Source: Odiellus spinosus (lineage: Eukaryota; Arthropoda; Arachnida; Opiliones; Phalangiidae). Taken from it: 64,000 bases of DNA. The stretch lies in the NCBI GenBank assembly GCA_963920705.1, contig CAWUCO010000284.1, forward strand, positions 1,197,222 to 1,261,221. The letters are read 5' to 3'. Below, piece after piece: positions 1-11,639 of the stretch; the first letter of the stretch is position 1, and every line of letters begins with the position of its first letter. The position numbers were made by a program, and so were the translations under genes. Below the pieces are notes generated by a model. It worked only from the letters and a program-made list of their open reading frames with translations, ran no database searches and was not told the DNA's origin.

Positions 1-1685
1 TAAGCCATTGAAGTTCGCCTTCATAAATTTAATTGTCCCCCTAATGTTTTTGATCAATTTGTCCTTTACTTGTGGAATATACCCGACAAAATTGAAAAAC
101 ACAATTATTATACCTATTCACAAGAAAGGGGACGTCGGTACCCCAGGAAACTACGGTCCAATATCGCTCCTCTCCTTTATAGCTAAAATATTTGACAATC
201 TTATCTTTATAGGTTAAAATCCTTTTCTGACAAAAGTAACCTCCTAACAGCTTTCCAGTTCGGGTTCCGTGCGGGGAAAAGCACAATCGATGCAATAACT
301 AATTCGTATAAATTTATAATAGATGCGCTAGACAAAGGAAATACCTGTATTGGGACATTTCTGGATCTTCGCAAAGCGTTCGATAGTGTTTCTCATTCGC
401 TACTTATTGAGAAATTGCATCGTCTGGGGATAAGAGGGAAAGCCGGAGACTGGCTGCAAAGCTACCTGGAAAATAGGCCCTGCCACACTAAGATTAAAAA
501 TAACTTATCGGCAAGTAACTACCTTCAGTCCGGGGTCCCCCAAGGGTCAGTTATCTCCCCATTGCTGTTCAATCTCTATTTTAATGACTTAGTCGACCAA
601 CTTCCCTTGGGTTCCCTCTTCTTGTATGCGGATGATGCGCTGCTATTAAACTCCTCTAAATGTATAAAGGATGCCTATCAAACAACGAATAAGTATCTTA
701 CAAAAATATTCAATTGGCTAACAGCAAGCGGTCTCTCGCTTAACCTCGCCACAACGGAATATATACTATTTGCCAACCACGGAAAGGACGTAGAAAGTCA
801 TAATGATAAACTTATAATAAATAACACTGAAATTAAACGAGTTTATAAATGCAAATATCTTGGTATCTGGTTTGACCCCCAATTATCTTGGAACATCCAC
901 ATAGACTCTATTTGTATACAACTTTCCAGGGTGTGTGGCCAAGTATATCGTTGTAAAAATTGTGTCCCCAGAAAGATACTATTTGAAGTATATTATGCCC
1001 TATTTTACTCAGTCGTATCCTATGGCATAAGTGTGTGGGGAAGTACCTCTGGTTATAATATCAAGAGACTAACAACCCTACAAAAACGAATAGTTAGGTC
1101 CATATATAATTTAGAATATCGAGCGCACACCCGAGATCTGTTTGTGAAAGGGAAGCTGCTTAATGTTACCCAGTTACAAAAATTTATGTCTTTGACATAT
1201 ATTTACTCTGAACTATCTAAAGGCTCAACCCTACTTCCAAAAATTGCTAAATTACGTTATACACGTTCAAATAATGTATTAGCGACTGAGAAGTGTAGAA
1301 CTACTAAAAAACTCTCGTCCTTATTTTATTCTGGCAGCCAACTATTTAATATGCTACCAGCAGAAACACGGAATCTACGACCAGTTCAAAAATTCAAAAA
1401 ACAATTAAAACATTTACTCACGACTAATTTCCTTTAGCTTAGTGTTTTCAAAGGTTGCTGGCTTATATAGAATATAAGTGATGGACTTATGGTGTTTTTG
1501 CTTCATTTTCTTTCACTATTTTTGTAAATTTTTCTTATATTTTTACTAATTGTTATATTTGGACTCGTTATAATTATTAATGTTTTAATTTATACCAAAT
1601 ACGGGGCTTACAAATCGATCGCTGATTTAGCCCCGTTCAAACCCAATGTACCACTTTATTGAATAAACCATTGAATTGAATTGAA
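1..1685 (+). mobile_element. Non-LTR retrotransposon (LINE), 3' part, Jockey/CR1-like group
   Basis: The left part lies outside the window. The visible part holds a reverse transcriptase reading frame to 1437, a 3' UTR of about 230 bp, an AATAAA-like signal near 1661 and a tail of three TTGAA units (1671-1685). A short tandem tail instead of poly(A) is known in several LINE clades. No LTR is seen. The tail runs straight into repeat family A at its internal GACCCAGAAGG, so the LINE inserted into a copy of A. Clade assignment (Jockey, Rex/CR1 or Daphne-like) is inferred from the look of the RT and is not certain. Confidence 0.9.
211..1437 (+). pseudogene. LINE reverse transcriptase (ORF2 C-terminal part), frameshifted
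   Basis: Copies LINE RNA into DNA at the target site. From 211 one frame stays open to the TAG at 1435-1437. Visible RT blocks are FGFRAGKST, the first catalytic block FLDLRKAFDSVSH (364 on), SGVPQGSVISPLLFNLYFNDL (shown here by its key residues G-VPQG-S and NDL) and the second catalytic block YADD at 625-636. The C-terminal region has the KRLTTLQKRIVRSI helix typical of Jockey/CR1-type ends. The preceding RT segment (IIPIHKKGDVGTPGNYGPIS) lies at about 95-190 in another frame that stops at 215, so a frameshift falls near 200-215. The endonuclease lies outside the window, if present. Inactive copy. Confidence 0.88.
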
Positions 1686-2080
1686 AGACCCAGAAGGACA
1701 TGTTATGGCCTTGAATGTCTGAAGTGACAGATACTTAATTTTCATTTAAAACATTAAATTTAAATACAATTAAATTTTCTTTTAAAACATGAAAGTTAAA
1801 TATAATTAGATTTTCTTTTAAAACGAAATTTAAATATAATCACAATCTGGCACGATTTAGAGTTTCAAATTTCAAAACAACTGATTTTATTCACTCAGAA
1901 ATATTTAAGAAAAAACATAACAGACGATTTTCTCCCATTGACACTAAACATTAAATTTCGCTTAATTATTTTTTAGGAATTACGTGTCAAACAAAACGAA
2001 ACTTTTCGTTAGATAGAAAATTGACTTAATTTAGCTTTGGGTTTAGGCATAGACTCAAAGTTCTATGATCTGATCTCATT
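1686..2080 (+). repeat. Repeat family A, copy 1
   Basis: About 395 bp, repeated at 8968, 23177, 24553-25676 (inverted), 57641 and 62411 (inverted). It has a GTCTGAAGTGACAGATA motif, three imperfect copies of a ~35-bp unit built on TTTTCTTTTAAAAC, then conserved blocks such as CAAAACAACTGATTTTATTC and GATCTGATCTCAT. The outer end is missing because the LINE abuts it. No coding potential. Confidence 0.9.
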
Positions 2081-2199
2081 AAAGTACCAGTAAAGTACCA
2101 GATGTTTCATTCATGCACGATGTTGTTTCATATTCTAAAGAAGCTTCTTTAAATTTTATCTACGAAAACTGGAACAAGAGCTCCGTCATTATATTTACC

Positions 2200-3995
2200 G
2201 GTTTAAGCCGCTAGAAGTTCGCCTTTTATTAAGGTGATTGGGGAGTTTCTCTTCAGTCTGTCGGTATGAGCGATACCGAGCCTAGCGGGGACGAAGAGGA
2301 GGCGGATTTAGATTTAACTTTAAATCGGGATCCTAAACGCTTTTACTCAATCGATAAACTATTGGACAAAAAAATCGAGAAAGTACGGCTGTAGACAAAT
2401 CGAAGCTAAAGTTAATTTTAAGAATTTAAACGAAATTAAATTAACTGAATTTCACGACACGTTGGTCATTATAATTAATTCTTTGTTGTACGAGCTTTTG
2501 AATCAACATAGTGATTATAACAGGGTTAGGTTCGTAATTTGATCGGATGAATTAGATAAATGACTTAACGACCGAACTGGTTCTATATTCAATAAGTAGA
2601 ATTGCCCAGAGTAGCAAAAAGTTCAATCTGTACGCCTCTCGTCTTTGATATTATCATTCTCCAATGCGATGTTTAAATTGAAGGGCGTCAAAGATCTTTA
2701 GCGGCCCGAAAAATAGTCGCTTTGGATATGTTTTTAAAATCAAACCCCAATTATATATTCTTGGAGAATGATGATGATCTTTGCTTCGGGAGGGTTTAGC
2801 TATCGGAAGTTTCCTAGCTGATATAAGGCTAGCGAAACGGAAAGATAAACTTTATAAAGTTAGCGAAAAACAAAATCAATATTTTAGACTATTGAAAAAC
2901 GGCTCTAAACCTTTGCAAAAAGAAGAAGCTTTATCATTGTTTTGAAAAGCTAATAGAGAACCCGGTGCCGTAACTATGGCCAGCGTTGAAAAATTCCAAA
3001 ATTATTTAACTGACTATCAGATTATTTTACATAAGTTAGAAAATTTAGAGCCGTATTTCATTGGTCCGTTTCGAGAGAAACAAATATTTTTGGTCTCTTT
3101 GAATCAACACGTCCACGTGCTTAAAGATTTGCATTACCTTAAAGAGGGTAGAGCTTACTGCCCCCTCTGTCTAAAAATATTTACAAGCGCCCGTCAGAAA
3201 CGAGGTCATACGTGCGAGATGCGTTTAATATGACATAGATGTAAGGCTAACGTCTTTCACGAGCTGCCATTAAGTGAAACTAATCCGTTGCAGAAAATGT
3301 AGTAGATACTTTAAAGGGATAGTCTGTTTTAATTTACACGAATCAAATGTTTGTGAAACTTTTAAACGGTGTATTGACTGTGGTTTAGAACGCGGCGAAA
3401 AACACGAGTGTAACAAACCTTGTCGAAATTGCAAAAGGAAACACGAGAAGATCAAATGTTATGTCATGCCTTTGGATACTATTTAAGAGAAAATGAAATA
3501 TTGTTATTACGACTCGGAGACGATTGTTAAGAATAAAGAACACGTCCCGGTACTGCTTGTTTCGGCAATGGAACAAGATGAGGGAAGCTACGATTACAAA
3601 ACATTTCGCGGCTACGATTGTTTTGATCAATTTTTGAACTATTTGTTTTTAACGAAAGAGGACTATATTCAACACGCTACGACACGAGTAAAAATAACGA
3701 TTCTGATTTACTCCAATGTACAATTAGTGGCTCATAATGCCCGCAGCTTCGATGCGTTCTTCGTGTTAAACTCTCTTCTGAGAATGAAAATCATACCCGA
3801 AGTAGTTTTTCAGGGAAGCAAACTTTTGGGAATTTTTCTCAAAAACCAAAAAATTAAATTTATCGACAGTTTTAGCTTTATCTCGCAACCCTTGCGTACT
3901 TTTTCAACGACGTTCTCTCCCGGAGCGTGCCAAAAACAATTATTTCCGTATATATTCAAGAACGAAACGAGTCTTGATTATAATTCGAAAATACC
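2200..3995 (+). pseudogene. Polinton protein-primed DNA polymerase B fragment (fossil)
   Basis: Fragment of the pPolB gene of a Polinton/Maverick. The readable parts are an acidic N-terminus starting near 2266 and a Cys-rich stretch at 2976-3486 with CPLC, CRKC, CIDCG and CRNCKRK pairs. After it comes the start of the exonuclease domain at 3493-3990, with YYDSET, the AHNARSFDAFF block and IKFIDSFSFI. The polymerase palm is not seen. The copy is old and broken, with several breaks, and separate from the Polinton at 35-42 kb. Similarity seems to end near 3995, where an unrelated repeat begins. Confidence 0.78.
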
Positions 3996-4047
3996 CACAA
4001 CAAGTTGGGAAACAATAATATTACCTCTCCTCGGCCCAAGTCTAAAT

Positions 4048-5430
4048 CTAAACAAGAAAACTAATGAAACAAGGTAGACGATGTTAAAAATTGATTTTAT
4101 AATTGGGCTAAAATAAGAAAGAGGGGTGGCACACTTCTTTCTATAGGGTTACTTTTGCCGCTACACGGTTTATACGATGAAACAGTGTGAACTGCTGGTA
4201 GAACGTTTACATAGTATTTATTTACAAAATAAAATTAAATTTAAATATGATATTATGATAGTAGAAGACTAATACTATTTTATTAAGCATATTTGATACG
4301 AAAAAATTGTATTAAAATAACAATGCTAAACAAGAAAACTAATGAAACCAAGTAGACGATGTTAAAAATATATTTTATAATTTTAGGGTTAAAATAAGAA
4401 AGAGGAGTGGCACACTTCTGGCTATAAGGTTACTTTTGCCGCTACACTATTTACACGATGAAACTAGTGTCATCTGCTGGTAGAACGTTTACAGCATATT
4501 TATTTACAAAATAAAATGAAATTTGAATATGATATTATGATAGCAGAAGACTAATGCTATTTTATTAAGCATAAATGATACGAGAAAATCGTATTAAATA
4601 ATTAGTCAAATTCTAATGACATTAAAAATAGGAGCGTCCCGAGAGCGACGTATTCAGTTACATGTTTAGTTTTATTTTCACTCTCTCGAAAGACTCGAAT
4701 ATTCTAAGAGACCCATGCAAGCACGGACGCGCCACACCACTACCTTAATTTTCGAGCCTCTGTTATTTTACAGATACATAATAGTTGAAGTTTATCTTAA
4801 ATTAAAATTATTCTAACCAAAATTAAAACAATAAAACCATAATTAAATTATTTTCAAGGTATAGGACTAAATTAAACGTAATGATGATAGAATCAAATTA
4901 ACTATGATTAAAAAAATTGTATTTGAAATGGATTTTACAAGAATAAACACAACTGAATTTCTAGATTATTTATTATTAATTTAAACCTAAGACTTAATTA
5001 AATAGAATGATGTGATTAAACAAATTATAGAAAATGACTAAATGAGTTTGACCTTCCTTGACTGAAAGGTGTTAAGGTAAGCTTAAAGCCGAGTTCGAGG
5101 GAAACTAGTGTCACCTACATCATAAGCTACTAAATATTCCATGCCTACAGATAAAGGTAATTTACAAAATATAATTAAATTGAAATATGATTTTTTGAGA
5201 GAGGACTAGTACTAATTATTATAGATTTTAATTCAAGCATAATTAGAGTTTTAAAAAAAATCATACGCCTTTATTTCGTATTGTACCTGTAGTCCTACTT
5301 CCTACTAGTCTAGTGTGACCTAGTGACAAAAAGTTAATGGAAAATTCATTTAATAAATATAATTAAATTTAAATATTATATTATGATCGTGGAAGACTAG
5401 TAATATTTTATTTTATAATTTATATTACGA
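4048..5430. repeat. Tandem repeat of about 277 bp, two good and two decayed copies
   Basis: The phrase CTAAACAAGAAAACTAATGA begins at 4048 and again at 4325. The whole unit (GGTGGCACACTTCT, TTTGCCGCTACAC, TAGAACGTTTACA, TATTTACAAAATAAAAT) repeats in order. Shortened, more diverged forms of the ...TATAATTAAATT...GAAGACTAGTA part recur near 5160-5230 and 5340-5415. The DNA is very AT-rich and non-coding. Confidence 0.75.
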
Positions 5431-5603
5431 GTAATGAGCTTTTAAAATTTTTATTTAATTGGATACATATAAAGCATTATACGCGGCGCTACTATAACAC
5501 GGCTTGGCTTCCGTAGTGCACCCCTTCCAGATTTAAGAGGTTTTTATCTAAGATTCCTACAAGTGCTTATGGTAAAGTCGTTAGAGCGTTTGCATGGCTA
5601 TCT

Positions 5604-5660
5604 CTAAAGCGAGCAGCGTCGAGCGCGGACAGTAACTGGGAGGGAGACTACCTGCGAGAT
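5604..5660 (+). repeat. 5S rRNA-like segment (SINE or pseudogene), copy 1
   Basis: AAGCGAGCAGCGTCGAGCGC followed by AGTAACTGGGAGGGAGACTA and CCTG resembles the 3' half of metazoan 5S rRNA (AAGCAGCGTCGGGCGCGG, GGATGGGTGACCGCCTGGGA), the part with the C box of the internal promoter. A similar block is at 27081. The 5' half of 5S is not clear. I infer a 5S-derived SINE or decayed 5S pseudogene; chance similarity is possible. Confidence 0.45.
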
Positions 5661-5775
5661 GTTTTATTTAAATAGGAAATTTCATAATTTGGAGATTTTA
5701 CCGCCACCTATGAGAAGAGTAGTGAACTAAAATAGAATTTTCTTGCGATGACGTAATTGCGAACACCGCGAACGA

Positions 5776-5842
5776 CAGACACACACACACACACACGATC
5801 AGGACAGAACCTCTCCGTGAACTAAAGTTCACTCGGAGAGGT
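5776..5842 (+). repeat. CA microsatellite followed by a GC-rich hairpin
   Basis: A short (CA)n run at about 5780-5797 is followed by a hairpin at about 5808-5840. Its arms are CCTCTCCG-TGAACT and AGTTCACTCGGAGAGG, with two A residues at the tip. The same hairpin plan recurs at 17633-17666. The role is unknown; it could be the structured end of a mobile element. Confidence 0.6.
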
Positions 5843-5859
5843 AATAAGTGACGTGTTGT

Positions 5860-6400
5860 TTCTGATCAAGTGGAAGAATGCAAGCGTTTTATAAAATGAA
5901 ATGTGAAGAACAGGGTATTCATTGATAAGGACGCGACAGAAGAAAAGTTAGAAAAAAAGAAAATCTGGCAGTGAAATCATCAGGCAAATCTTTCTATCCC
6001 CACCTTTGATTCCGTATTAGTTATAAGGCTTCAAATGTTGGATATTTCGAATATAATGTAGAATAGTGTAGGCACCTTACATCCTTTACCACTCGTATTA
6101 TGACCACCCAATTTTCGATCTGTTCTATTGAAGAGGCAATTTCTTTGCAACATAAAAATAATACCTCTTCATTCTGCGTCTCTCACTCTCATTGAAGGTA
6201 TGCTTTCTTTACAACCCAAATGAAAGACAGCGGCAAAGAATTTGGACGAGTTCAGACTTCTGAACTTGTTCGTTAGAAACATCTTTTACCTCTGTGTCAA
6301 ACCTATTTACTGGGTTACTGGGGTGAATGATGACGGTATTGCCTCCATAACAAATCCTTAAAAAGGTAAATACTTTGCAAAAGGGTTTTCACCATAAAAA
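5860..6400. other. Unassigned non-coding DNA
   Basis: No long open frame, RNA gene or repeat that I recognise. Confidence 0.6.
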
Positions 6401-6403
6401 AAT

Positions 6404-6755
6404 GCCTATAGCTCAGTTGGTTAGAGCAAGGGACGGTGTCTAGGACAGGGTTGCCACAGTTTTTTCTTATTCAAATTCCCCGAATTTTTCCAGGTTTTTC
6501 CCTGACTTTTTCCAACGATTTTCCGTGACCATTTCAGCTAATACTACCCAATTTTTAACCTTTTTCTTTTTATATAATTGCGTTCGCCAAACTTTTTGCA
6601 CGCGTATCTTTGTTCTAATCTATAAAACTGACACGGTCAGCTTCAAATCTTTTTCCTGATTTCTTGAAAGATCTTTAAATTCCTGACTTTTCCCTGTTTT
6701 CCCTGACCTGTGGCAACCCTGCAAGAGGTCGGTGGTTCAAACCCACTACGAGGCG
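6404..6755 (+). pseudogene. tRNA-like sequence (SINE head or tRNA pseudogene) split by a MITE
   Basis: The left half (6404-6445) has GCCTATAGCTCAGTTGGTTA followed by GAGC, a clear A box and D arm. The right half (6722-6755) has GGTGG-TTCAAAC-CCACT, a clear T arm and B box (GGTTCAAACCC), then ACGAGGC. The right acceptor strand would pair with GCCTCGT, but this copy has GCCTATA, so the acceptor stem is decayed. No convincing anticodon stem can be drawn. A 276-bp inverted-repeat element separates the two halves. A tRNA-derived SINE is as likely as a true tRNA pseudogene. Confidence 0.65.
6446..6721. mobile_element. hAT-like MITE inside the tRNA-like sequence
   Basis: The 276-bp insert has 14-bp terminal inverted repeats, CAGGGTTGCCACAG at the left and CTGTGGCAACCCTG at the right. 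The interior is rich in TTTTCCCTGACTTTT-type repeats, like the element at 27567. hAT affiliation is inferred from CAGGG ends; a clean 8-bp target duplication is not visible (GTCTAGGA and CAAGAGGT). No coding capacity. Confidence 0.8.
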
Positions 6756-6759
6756 ATGT

Positions 6760-8030
6760 TTTATCTTTTCACCTAGGGGTCCGCCCTTAAGAAGCGACGT
6801 TTAAGGCTCTTCTAGTACAGAAAAGCGACGTTTATACCCTCTTCAGACGATGCTTAATCAGATTTAACCGAAGTTTACATAGACTTCTCAGTCCAATAAA
6901 CTAGCTATCAAATTTCATTTGGTTTTCGATGACAGTATCACTTTAAAAGAAAACCCTATAATATGAGGATAATCGAAATTTTCAGCAAACTAAGCTTGAG
7001 AGATTAAGTTTATGAGAAATGGGAAAACAATTTAATCGGATTTGAGCAAATTGGATTGAAGATATTAAGGACATGCCGTGTAATACGGGCCTCCAATAGA
7101 CTGAAAATCAATATTTTTAATAATGAAATGCGTTTAAACTGCAGTTTGGACGTCTGAGCTTCAGAACAAAACAAATAAAACTTGGTGCAAAATTTCAAGA
7201 AAACGATAAAAGAATATTATAAAACTGTCGACTAAAAAATCGACAAAATACGCTCATCAGAAAGTACTCTAGCTAAGCCTTTTCTGTTTTACCTAAAAAG
7301 AGTTCCGAAAAGTATTACGCAAAATGTATCCGGCTGGCTGGCTGTGTTTTCGTGTTCATGCACGGGAATCGTAACTCACATTCGTATTTTCTTGGTAAAC
7401 ATTTTTTAGTTTACTGGGGCATCTCCTCATCTCTAGCTGCTATTTTAAGAAACATATGCTCCTGACATTTGGGTTAATTATTGGTTGAAGGAATGGCAAG
7501 ATTCTGACAACTCGTTTCGTAGTTTAGTTTGTGAGAAGGTAGTAGTATCTGATCACCTTACGTCTCAAGTCATGGGAAATTTCCCTCCTATCTATCCTGG
7601 TTTGGGAAAATGGAGGACTTTTGTGTAATTGAGGGGATCTTAACACTCTTTTCGATTGTCCATTAACTATGAGAGCTATTTCTTAAATAGGCCCGCTAGG
7701 CATAAGATTCTCGATAATCTTCTTGATGACCCGAAACACCCAAGATGGTTTCGGTGTTAGTACATCTATATGATACCATTTGCCCGACGGACTGAGGTTT
7801 CATTTGGTGATTGGGATCGATGATGATGCCAGCTTGTGTAAATAACAATACCGGGTTAAACAATTAAACTGAGAGTTCACTGAGCATCCCATAGGTGTCG
7901 GAAAGTATTTCTGTTTTGAATCTTTTTATACATTTAGGTTTTTTTATGCCTTCCCCGGACGCTAGTGTTACAGGCGAATACCATGGATACCACAGTAATT
8001 GTTACTTCATGCTAGATAGTTACATTTTTC
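6760..8030. other. Unassigned non-coding DNA
   Basis: Open frames are short and unlike proteins. No strong repeat structure seen. AAGCGACGTTTA is repeated twice (about 6796 and 6825). Confidence 0.55.
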
Positions 8031-8035
8031 TATAG

Positions 8036-8293
8036 TTATGATTAGAAACGTATACCAAAACGGTGTTTTACTCGAAGATTTCGCCACAACCGAGCCTATA
8101 ATCGAAGACCCGTTACCTTCTGGTCTACAGCGTGACCACCCGATTCCGCGAAAGGCGGGATACCGGAGAAAGAGGTAAGAGAGAGTTCAGTAGACTGGGA
8201 AATAAATCATTCCCAAACAATCCTTACCCCCAGAACTGAAAATTAGTGCCATCTCGTGCTTTTTCATCGTACTAAATAACCCTTTACAACCAC
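8036..8293 (+). repeat. Repeat family D, 3' half
   Basis: Shares GGTGTTTTAC, CGAAGAT-TCGCCACAA, CTACAGCGTG and TAGTGCCATCTCGTG with the longer copies at 9890, 13644 and 18118, and ends in the family's TACAACCACCTTAA. The 5' half is absent. Confidence 0.85.
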
Positions 8294-8960
8294 CTTAATT
8301 TTTAGGATGCGTAAGAGATGTTTAGGAATAAGCTAGAACATTAATGTTTTGGAGTCTTCTTTCAAAATCCCTCCTGTCGTTACTCGAATAAATGGACACC
8401 GTTTATGAATATATAGCAAAATGTTTTTTGCAGTGTGAATGAACACAGGAAATCTCCACGACGTGGTACGAAAACGCTCGAAACATCCATCTACGAAACA
8501 TTCCCCTGTCAATCTTCACCTATGTGTTGCCCTTATCTTCGCCACGTAAAAATATGAAGCTCAAGTGCAGTGGGGATGAACGGAACAAATAAAGTATACA
8601 CTTATCTGTCGAATGAATTAAAAGCAACTAGGTACAAGCGATAACTTCATTATACGTGAAACCCTTTGACCTTAGTTTAGAAATATAACTCTATTAGTTA
8701 TAAATCGGTAGATGAACGATGGGAACTTCTATTTCTCGGAGATTCCAGCTCAGATATAAAATGTTTTCTATACTTTCTTTTTTCTCCTTTTTGTTATAGG
8801 TCGGTCGAATACTTGCCCTGTTATCTCGGGGTCTCTTTCTTTTCCGATACAATTTTTTTAAAGTTCTACGATTGTTGTATAAACCTTAGACGATGGATAA
8901 TGACAATATGCCAAGAACCGATTTGTAGCCCGAGAACGTTTGCTTGATATCAGTTTTATG
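8294..8960. other. Unassigned non-coding DNA
   Basis: No gene or repeat that I can support. Confidence 0.55.
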
Positions 8961-8967
8961 TCATGCC

Positions 8968-9215
8968 CTAACAAAAATATCAAAAATGTCCTTGTGAACA
9001 AAGACCCAGAAAGACCTGTTATGATTTCGGATGTCTGAAGTGACAGATATGTTAAATTTTCTTTAAAACGTAAAATTTAATTATAATCGCAATCTGACAG
9101 GATTTAGATTCTAATTTCAAAACAACTGATTTTATTCACTCGCAAATATTTAAGAAAAAACATAACAGACGATTTTCTCCCATTGACCCTTAACATTAAA
9201 TTTGGCTAAATTATT
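8968..9215 (+). repeat. Repeat family A, copy 2, shortened
   Basis: Begins with the outer end ATATCAAAAATGTCC, then AACAAAGACCCAGAA, and runs to TAACATTAAATTTGGC. It has only one of the three ~35-bp subunits and is more diverged than the other copies. It ends at the direct repeat that starts at 9221. Confidence 0.85.
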
Positions 9216-9220
9216 GGCTT

Positions 9221-9543
9221 AATTGTGAAACATAATATCACGTACAAGAGATAGGCTATAAGATCGAAGTAAAAATGTTTTTGGGGTCGTCAAAGTTGTT
9301 CGATAAAGGTACATATATATTGTTGGTGTGGATTTATAGTTTACTTAAAATAAAATGAGAAATAGATTTTTCTAATATTTATAAACTTGAGAAATTTTAT
9401 ATTTAGGGAAGTTTTTATTTTAAAATAATTTTGTTTGCCCTTATATAAATTAACCCGGAAATTGTGAAACATAATATCACGTACAAGAGATAGGCTATAA
9501 GATCGAAGTAAAATTTTTTTGTGGGGTCGTCAAAGTTGTTTAA
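9221..9543 (+). repeat. 83-bp direct repeat spaced 239 bp
   Basis: AATTGTGAAACATAATATCA and the next ~60 bp (TCGTCAAAGTTGTT at the end) occur at 9221-9303 and 9460-9543 and are almost identical. The DNA between is AT-rich with no coding signal. This is either a local duplication or the two direct ends of a very short element. Confidence 0.8.
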
Positions 9544-9549
9544 AAAGCT

Positions 9550-9885
9550 AAAACATGGTTTCCCTTTAAAATATATAAACCAGCACCACGTTCTTGTCTA
9601 ACTGCCTTACATCTCTTCTTCTCAACCCTTAAAATTAAATAAAAGCCTGAAGAAATTATTTTCTAACTTAATATGAGCACTTAAAATTCAATCTAATTAA
9701 CCAAGAATTAAAAAAGAACCATCCTACTTTAGAATTAATTCACGCTCTTGCTTTAATTAAGCCTTTAATTTAAGAGAGCGGGATGCTGTTTTTTCTTCAA
9801 CATGGACGAATTAGGTGGAGAAAAAATACAGCGATTAACACAAGAAAACGTATCTCAATAGTCAATGGGTAACTCACGAAAAAGG
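9550..9885. other. Unassigned AT-rich DNA
   Basis: No coding frame or recognised repeat; TTAATTAAG-type AT-rich words only. Confidence 0.5.
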
Positions 9886-9889
9886 GTCA

Positions 9890-10398
9890 TTTGCCGTACC
9901 TATTATCATGCGAAAAACAAACGCTATCAGTTCGCGGTTTTCACTTAAATTTCAATTGAAATCTTCTTTAGTTTATGATGTAATTTTAATAATTATAACG
10001 CGAGCGATTAACGAATCTTGTTGAAAAATAACTAATCGAAATTTTATCAATTTCGCGTTCTAATATCGCTAGATTCTTCAACTTTACTTCCGACGAACCG
10101 TAAAAGTCGGACGTAATTCGTGGTATAATTTGACAATTTTAAGTTTAATTTTACTATAGTACGATAAGAACGTATATTATAACTGTGTTTTCGCGTAAAT
10201 TCGAAGATGTCGCTACAATAGAGCCTATTATCTGACTTGTGATACCCGAAACTGTCTGACCTACAGCGTGCCTACTGGGGAAAGAGGTAAGAGACTTGTA
10301 AATATATCACTGCCAAACAATCCTTACCCTTACTATGAAATGCAGTGCCATCTCGTGTTTTTTCAGGGTACTAATAACCCTTTACTACCCGCATTTGT
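9890..10398 (+). repeat. Repeat family D, full-length copy
   Basis: About 510 bp, from CATTTGCCGTACCTATTATC to TTTACTACCC. Contains the conserved small hairpin TCCGAC...GTCGGA (near 10088-10115), ATTCGTGGTATAATTTGACA, and the 3' block with TGCCATCTCGTG. Non-coding and non-autonomous; the superfamily is not clear. Five other copies or parts lie in the window. Confidence 0.85.
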
Positions 10399-10399
10399 T

Positions 10400-11635
10400 T
10401 TTTCTTCATTATCACATTCATATTCGAAGGATCTAGTTCAGGATAATTCGTCCATGGTCTTACTTTAGTATCCATATACAGCACCCGGCCCTGTCCCCTT
10501 TTTATAACGCTTTTTTTCAATATTTCATTAAGCTGCTTCTTGAAGCTCATCTTTTCTCAAAGGCAGGCTCTGCTATATGGCAATCTTAAATAAAAATTTC
10601 AGCCGTCCGAGATCAACCAGAACAATGAGCGCTTTTAAAGCTTGCGGTAAAAAAGGGTGGAGTTTAGAGGAAGGGGATAAAAAGAGTCGAATAAAAAAGA
10701 AAGTACCTTAAGACTTAACGTGATCATCGAAGTGTAAATATATCCGATGAAAGGGAACATTAAGTTCAACAAAGTCTAATTTCCCGTTCACATGACTGCA
10801 GTAAAAAAAATTCAAGTGATTTTAATCATCTCAAAGGTCTAGAATAATACACCACTTTGCTCTTCGACTGTGCGCATGCCCGCACTCGAAGCGCTTACTA
10901 GTGGCGAAAAAAAACGTTCACTTGGTGAGGCGCGTAGTACCCCGCGTACTACCCCATGCAGGTTTTTTTCCCTGCCATTTTCACCAAGTGAAAGTTCGCC
11001 CTATGCATTATCCCTTTCAAGGGAAATTAGAAGCTAAAAATGTAACACCTTTTGAATATATTTTTCAGAATCTCCTATTTAATAAAAAATTAATTCATCT
11101 TTAGGAAAAAGCTACACAAATTCCATTTGTTTTTCACGAAATATCGGTGATAGTGTCTCTTAAAAGCTACACTGAGATTGGTTTAACGTTGGTAGAAGCA
11201 CGCGAATACGAGATTTCCAAAGCTTTTTTTTCATCATTTTGTCAGCCGTACCTTCTTCTACCACGAATAGGCGTTCCAATCGAATAAAAATATTCTCAAA
11301 CATACGAAGAGGCATATTTCTAAGAGCGTAACCATATAAGATCTACGGTGAAAAGGCCCATGGCCCCTTGGGGTGTCGTATTTTTTCTACGATGCCTGAG
11401 CTTTTGGAAGGGCTTATTTCTTCCCAGTCCGACTGAAAAACGTTAGGCTAGACTCTGGTTATCTTCTGAAGAGCTACATAATGTTCCATTTCTTATATCT
11501 TGAATAAGTCTTGAATAGTTTTCCAAGTATTTTATTTTCGTAAATGACTTATTTGGTAAAGTTCAGCTTTTGCCTGAATTAATCTAAGTTTCTCACGAAA
11601 TCATTAATTTATTTCTAAATCACTTGTAAGTGTGA
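10400..11635. other. Non-coding DNA with one strong hairpin
   Basis: No gene recognised. At 10917-10992 lies an inverted repeat, TTCACTTGGTGA at the left and TCACCAAGTGAA at the right. Near its left arm is a smaller palindrome, GTAGTAC-CCCGC-GTACTAC (about 10935-10954). Confidence 0.6.
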
Positions 11636-11639
11636 GCTG

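Noticed and set aside
9221-9543. LTRs of a tiny retroelement
   Set aside because: The 83-bp direct repeats lack TG..CA ends, a primer site and any internal gene; called a simple direct repeat.
10901-11104. 67-codon frame
   Set aside because: Covers a hairpin and AT-rich DNA; no protein features.
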